From positions 26,219 to 90,218 of the forward strand of contig DDAM01000039.1 of assembly GCA_002332905.1 (NCBI GenBank): a stretch of 64,000 bases of DNA, in the 5' to 3' direction. Under the pieces are notes generated by a model. The model made no database searches, had not been told where the DNA came from, and saw only the letters and a list, made by a program, of their open reading frames with translations. The position numbers and the translations under genes are program-made. Each line of letters opens with the position of its first letter. Within the stretch, counting starts at the first letter, position 1. This stretch comes from Firmicutes bacterium UBA2058 (GTDB taxonomy: Bacteria > Bacillota > Clostridia > Tissierellales > Sedimentibacteraceae). Below, piece by piece: positions 61,280 through 64,000 of the stretch.

Positions 61280-61405
61280 ATGAATTTTTTTAAATATAAC
61301 ATTATCTTTATAAGACGTTTAATTATAGTAATTTTATTATCCATTCTAATAATATTACTCTTGTTGTTAAGATTTTCAAATGATTTAATTTTTTTACAAC
61401 AATAA
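61280..61405 (+). CDS. Small membrane protein, 41 aa, hypothetical
   Basis: A 41-codon frame (MNFFKYNIIFIRRLIIVILL, continuing with a Leu/Ile-rich run, then RFSNDLIFLQQ) with one predicted membrane helix at about 12-30. AAGGGGG lies 6 bases before the ATG. It could be a real small protein, but composition is typical of AT-rich spurious ORFs as well. Confidence 0.45.
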   Translation: MNFFKYNIIFIRRLIIVILLSILIILLLLLRFSNDLIFLQQ

Positions 61406-61463
61406 ATCAAAAATACTTATAAACAATGATTTCTAGATAATGGCTGAATAAATAGTAAAAGAC

Positions 61464-61506
61464 GCTACACGTTTTATTGAATATGAATAAAATGCGTAGC
61501 ATTTTT
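61464..61506 (+). terminator. Strong rho-independent terminator before the M16 peptidase
   Basis: GCTACACGTTTTATT (61464-61478) pairs with AATAAAATGCGTAGC (61486-61500) over GAATATG with one mismatch and one G-U pair, followed by ATTTTTG. Confidence 0.85.
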
Positions 61507-61553
61507 GCATTATATTAACAATTATATATGCACGTATAAATCACGGAGGTAAA

Positions 61554-62819
61554 ATGATAAAAGAATATAAGTTAAATAACGGATTAAGAATAGTAGCAGA
61601 AAAAATAGATTATGTTAAATCAGTTTCATTTGGCATTTGGGTTAGGGTTGGCTCAACAAATGAAAATGATAATACAAATGGAATGTCACACTTTATAGAA
61701 CATATGCTTTTTAAAGGAACTAAAAATAGATCTGCAAACCAAATTGCTGAGGACACTGATAATATAGGTGGACAAATGAACGCATTTACAAGTAAAGATT
61801 GTACTTGCTTTTATATAAAGGTTTTAGATGAAAATTTAGATGCAGCTGTTGACATATTATCTGATATGTTCTTTAATTCAACATTTGCAGAAGAAGAAAT
61901 CGAAAAGGAAATATCAGTAGTAATTGAAGAAATTAAAATGTATGAGGATTCACCAGAAGATGTTGTACATGATAAGCTTTCAGAAACTGTATTTAAAAAT
62001 AGTCCTTTAGCTTACCCAATACTTGGCACTATAGATAATCTAAAATCATATACAAGAGAAAGAGTATTAGAATATAAGGAAGAACAGTATACACCTGAAA
62101 GAACTGTAATTTCAATAGCTGGAAATTTTGATGAAGATTATTTAATTAAATTGTTAGAAGATAAATTTGGAAAATGGGAAAATAAACAGGGATTATCTAA
62201 AATTTTAGATAGTGAATATAATAGAAATATTATTGGAGTAAATAAAGAATTAGAACAGCTACATGTTTGTTTGGGTACAAAAACTATTGGAAGACATGAT
62301 GATTTGTATTATCCTCTTATGATTATGAACAACTTATTTGGTGGAACAATGAGCTCCAAAATATTTCAAGAAATTAGGGAAAAAAGAGGACTAGTTTATT
62401 CAATTTATTCATTTACATCAAATTATGCTGAAAATGGTTTGTTTGGAATATATGCAGGTTTAGCCTATGAAAATTTAGAAGAAGCAATAAAAACTATTTT
62501 GGTAGAAATGGATAAAATGAAAGAAGCTAAAATTACTGAAGAAGAATTTAATAGAGCTAAGCAACAAATTAAAAGTAATTTTATCTTAGGACTTGAAAGC
62601 ACTTCAAGTAGAATGTCGTCTATAGGAAGAAGAGAATTACTATATAATGAAATTATTACACCAGACGAAATCGTTGATAAAATTAACGCAGTTCAATTAG
62701 AGGACATTATAAAAATTAGTAAAATGATATTTAATAAAGAAAATTTCACAGTTGTATATACTGGTAATCTTAAAAAACATAAAGATTTACAGATGATTTT
62801 AGAAAAACTATTAAATTAA
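61554..62819 (+). CDS. M16 family zinc peptidase (pitrilysin-type, MlpA/YmxG)
   Basis: Processing peptidase with the inverted zinc site HFIEH (H46, E49, H50), a later Glu ligand in the EEIEKEISVVIEEIKMYED segment, and the R/Y near the C-terminus. 421 aa, two alpha/beta domains. Near pnp in many Firmicutes (YmxG/MlpA). CGGAGGT before the ATG. Confidence 0.95.
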   Translation: MIKEYKLNNGLRIVAEKIDYVKSVSFGIWVRVGSTNENDNTNGMSHFIEHMLFKGTKNRSANQIAEDTDNIGGQMNAFTSKDCTCFYIKVLDENLDAAVDILSDMFFNSTFAEEEIEKEISVVIEEIKMYEDSPEDVVHDKLSETVFKNSPLAYPILGTIDNLKSYTRERVLEYKEEQYTPERTVISIAGNFDEDYLIKLLEDKFGKWENKQGLSKILDSEYNRNIIGVNKELEQLHVCLGTKTIGRHDDLYYPLMIMNNLFGGTMSSKIFQEIREKRGLVYSIYSFTSNYAENGLFGIYAGLAYENLEEAIKTILVEMDKMKEAKITEEEFNRAKQQIKSNFILGLESTSSRMSSIGRRELLYNEIITPDEIVDKINAVQLEDIIKISKMIFNKENFTVVYTGNLKKHKDLQMILEKLLN

Positions 62820-62841
62820 TAATTTTTTTAGGAGGGGACAA

Positions 62842-63372
62842 ATGAAAAGGATAGCTAAATTTGAGAAAGTAAGCTTAGAGCAATTTAAAAAGGATTGGAT
62901 CGATACCTTTGGTGAACCAGTCTCAGCTACGCTGAGCCATTATGATAATATAGAAGAAATCTATAATTCGATTAATCTTCCTAAAAGAGCCACAACTGGT
63001 TCAGCTGGGTATGATTTTTATGCTCCAATAGACATAGATATGGCACCAAATACATCAATTAAAATACCTACAGGTATTAGAGCTAAAATAGAAGAAAATT
63101 GGATGTTAACTTGTTATCCACGCTCAGGACTTGGATTTAAATTTAGACTGCAGCTTGATAATACGGTTGGAATAATAGATTCAGATTATTACTATTCTTC
63201 AAATGAAGGACATATAATGATTAAAATGACAAATGACTCAAGAAATAATAAATCTGTACATGTTGACAGGGGAGCAGGTTTTGCACAAGGAATTTTCATT
63301 GAGTACGGTATTACAGTAGATGATGATGTAACAGAAGTTAGAGATGGTGGTTTTGGTAGTACAAATAAATAG
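62842..63372 (+). CDS. dut: Deoxyuridine 5'-triphosphate nucleotidohydrolase
   Basis: Cleaves dUTP to dUMP and PPi and keeps uracil out of DNA. dUTPase motifs in order: GSAGYDFYAP near 53-62, PRSGLGFK near 93-100, NTVGIIDSDYY near 112-122, and GAGFAQGIF, then C-terminal RDGGFGSTNK. 176 aa, with an N-terminal extension of about 45 residues over minimal trimeric dUTPases. AGGAGGGG before the ATG. Confidence 0.92.
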   Translation: MKRIAKFEKVSLEQFKKDWIDTFGEPVSATLSHYDNIEEIYNSINLPKRATTGSAGYDFYAPIDIDMAPNTSIKIPTGIRAKIEENWMLTCYPRSGLGFKFRLQLDNTVGIIDSDYYYSSNEGHIMIKMTNDSRNNKSVHVDRGAGFAQGIFIEYGITVDDDVTEVRDGGFGSTNK

Positions 63373-63385
63373 CAGGGGGCTAATT

Positions 63386-63922
63386 ATGAATAGTATATTT
63401 AAAGGGATGATATTTGTTTTTCTTAGTATTAACTTTACATTTGGTAACAGTAAAATTGACTTATTACCTGACTTTATTGGATATTTCATGATATTAAACG
63501 GCTTAGATGAATTGTATAATCAAAGTGAAAATTTTATTAAAATTAAACCTTTTGTACTAGGATTAGGTATATATTCTGTGGTTATATTAATATTAAATTT
63601 GGCTGGAATAACAACTGAATTAGGATATATAGCAGTAATAGCTGGTATATTATATACAATTTTTCTAATTTATATTACCTATAAAATTATTCTAGGCATA
63701 ATAGATATTGAGAAAAAAATTAATAAATCTTTAAACACAGAAAAACTTATGTCTAACTGGAAGTTAATGATAACCTTTAACATTTTAACATTCATAACAA
63801 TATTTATACCTGTACTTGCTATTGTATGTTTAATAGTATATATTGTATATGTAATAGCTTATCTTATTGCATTTAATACAACTAAAAATTTATATTATGA
63901 AAATAATAGTAATCTTAATTAA
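63386..63922 (+). CDS. Membrane protein of unknown function
   Basis: A 178-aa protein with about five predicted helices, starting NSIFKGMIFVFLSINFTFGN. The ATG at 63386 follows AGGGGG by 6 bases; an upstream start inside dut is not used. No family recognised. Confidence 0.6.
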   Translation: MNSIFKGMIFVFLSINFTFGNSKIDLLPDFIGYFMILNGLDELYNQSENFIKIKPFVLGLGIYSVVILILNLAGITTELGYIAVIAGILYTIFLIYITYKIILGIIDIEKKINKSLNTEKLMSNWKLMITFNILTFITIFIPVLAIVCLIVYIVYVIAYLIAFNTTKNLYYENNSNLN

Positions 63923-63926
63923 CTAA

Positions 63927-63949
63927 AAAACGGTCTCTTAGGACCGTTT
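63927..63949 (+). terminator. Rho-independent terminator
   Basis: AAACGGTC (63928-63935) pairs with GGACCGTTT (63941-63949), followed by ATTGTAT. The group II intron-like sequence begins a few bases further on. Confidence 0.8.
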
Positions 63950-63956
63950 ATTGTAT

Positions 63957-64000
63957 GTGCGCCCAGCATGGGCTCAAATTAGTCGGTGAAAGTTCGATAT
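63957..64000 (+). mobile_element. 5' end of a probable group II intron (cut by window edge)
   Basis: The sequence GTGCGCCCAGCATGGGCTC at 63957-63975 and the following GGTGAAAGTTCGA match the 5' end of domain I of bacterial group II introns (GUGCG...; conserved GGUGAAAGUCCG). It begins about 8 bases after a terminator hairpin, a site favoured by some intron classes (IIC). The rest, including any reverse transcriptase, is beyond the window. Confidence 0.8.

Noticed and set aside
1..64000. tRNA, rRNA, CRISPR array, T-box or known metabolite riboswitch
   Set aside because: I saw no cloverleaf, no regularly spaced repeats and no recognisable aptamer core; a proper Infernal and tRNAscan run would be decisive.

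Overview
The window is AT-rich DNA from a low-GC Gram-positive bacterium, most likely an anaerobic member of Clostridia. The evidence is the gene content and order (ylxM-ffh-rpsP-khpA-rimM-trmD-rplS-rbgA-rnhB-yraN-comM-dprA-topA-rpsB-tsf-pyrH-frr-uppS-cdsA-rseP-ispG-polC-rimP-nusA-rnpM-ylxQ-infB-rbfA-nrnA-truB-ribF-rpsO-pnp), a PolC-type DNA polymerase III, strong AGGAGG-type ribosome binding sites, many TTG/GTG-like starts and small Clostridia-type proteins (CD3324-like, TIGR04076-like, DUF6054-like). Species cannot be fixed from the sequence. Every gene I can support is on the + strand.

Layout. About 1-11.4 kb is an accessory region of small enzymes: a hemolysin III membrane protein, several GNAT acetyltransferases, two NUDIX hydrolases, a deoxyinosine glycosylase, a radical SAM protein, a small alarmone synthetase, a YbaK-type deacylase, a methyltransferase, a lipoprotein, and gene remnants. 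At 11.4 kb a clear promoter starts the translation/secretion core (ylxM, ffh, rpsP, khpA). The core then runs to about 61 kb but is interrupted by accessory blocks: an SLH-BsuPI surface protein (14.0-15.0 kb), a MutS-like/methyltransferase/flavodoxin/VanZ block with decayed MFS and HxlR remnants (16.7-21.3 kb), a serine hydrolase (21.9-23.8 kb), and a 7.2-kb block between polC and rimP (MerR-GyrI regulator, GNATs, a second MutS-like protein, PEBP, APH kinase, methyltransferase). After pnp come a small membrane ORF, an M16 peptidase, dUTPase and a membrane protein. The window ends inside the 5' end of what looks like a group II intron placed just after a terminator.

How the genes work together. 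The core covers protein targeting (ffh), ribosome assembly and modification (rimM, trmD, rbgA, rimP, rbfA, truB), translation (S16, S2, S15, L19, EF-Ts, IF2, RRF), RNA decay (pnp, nrnA), DNA topology, replication and uptake (topA, rnhB, polC, comM, dprA), lipid and isoprenoid synthesis (uppS, cdsA, ispG) and membrane proteolysis (rseP).

Most notable signal. Many genes are preceded by recurring hairpin elements that end at, or contain, the Shine-Dalgarno sequence. Three sequence families can be told apart: (1) a GTGAA..TTCAC hairpin, usually followed by a second hairpin and an ATGGAGGA-type RBS, before about ten genes (radical SAM, trmD, flavodoxin, serine hydrolase, yraN, comM, dprA, tsf, pyrH, truB); (2) a CTCCATGCA..TGCATGGAG hairpin that overlaps or encloses the RBS before topA, rseP and rbfA, with a divergent copy over the start of ribF; (3) an ATACTAATC hairpin near 7.5 kb, 34.8 kb and the ispG start. 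They are always oriented with the gene. They look like a repeated 5'-UTR element system, regulatory or mobile, that I cannot match to a known RNA family.
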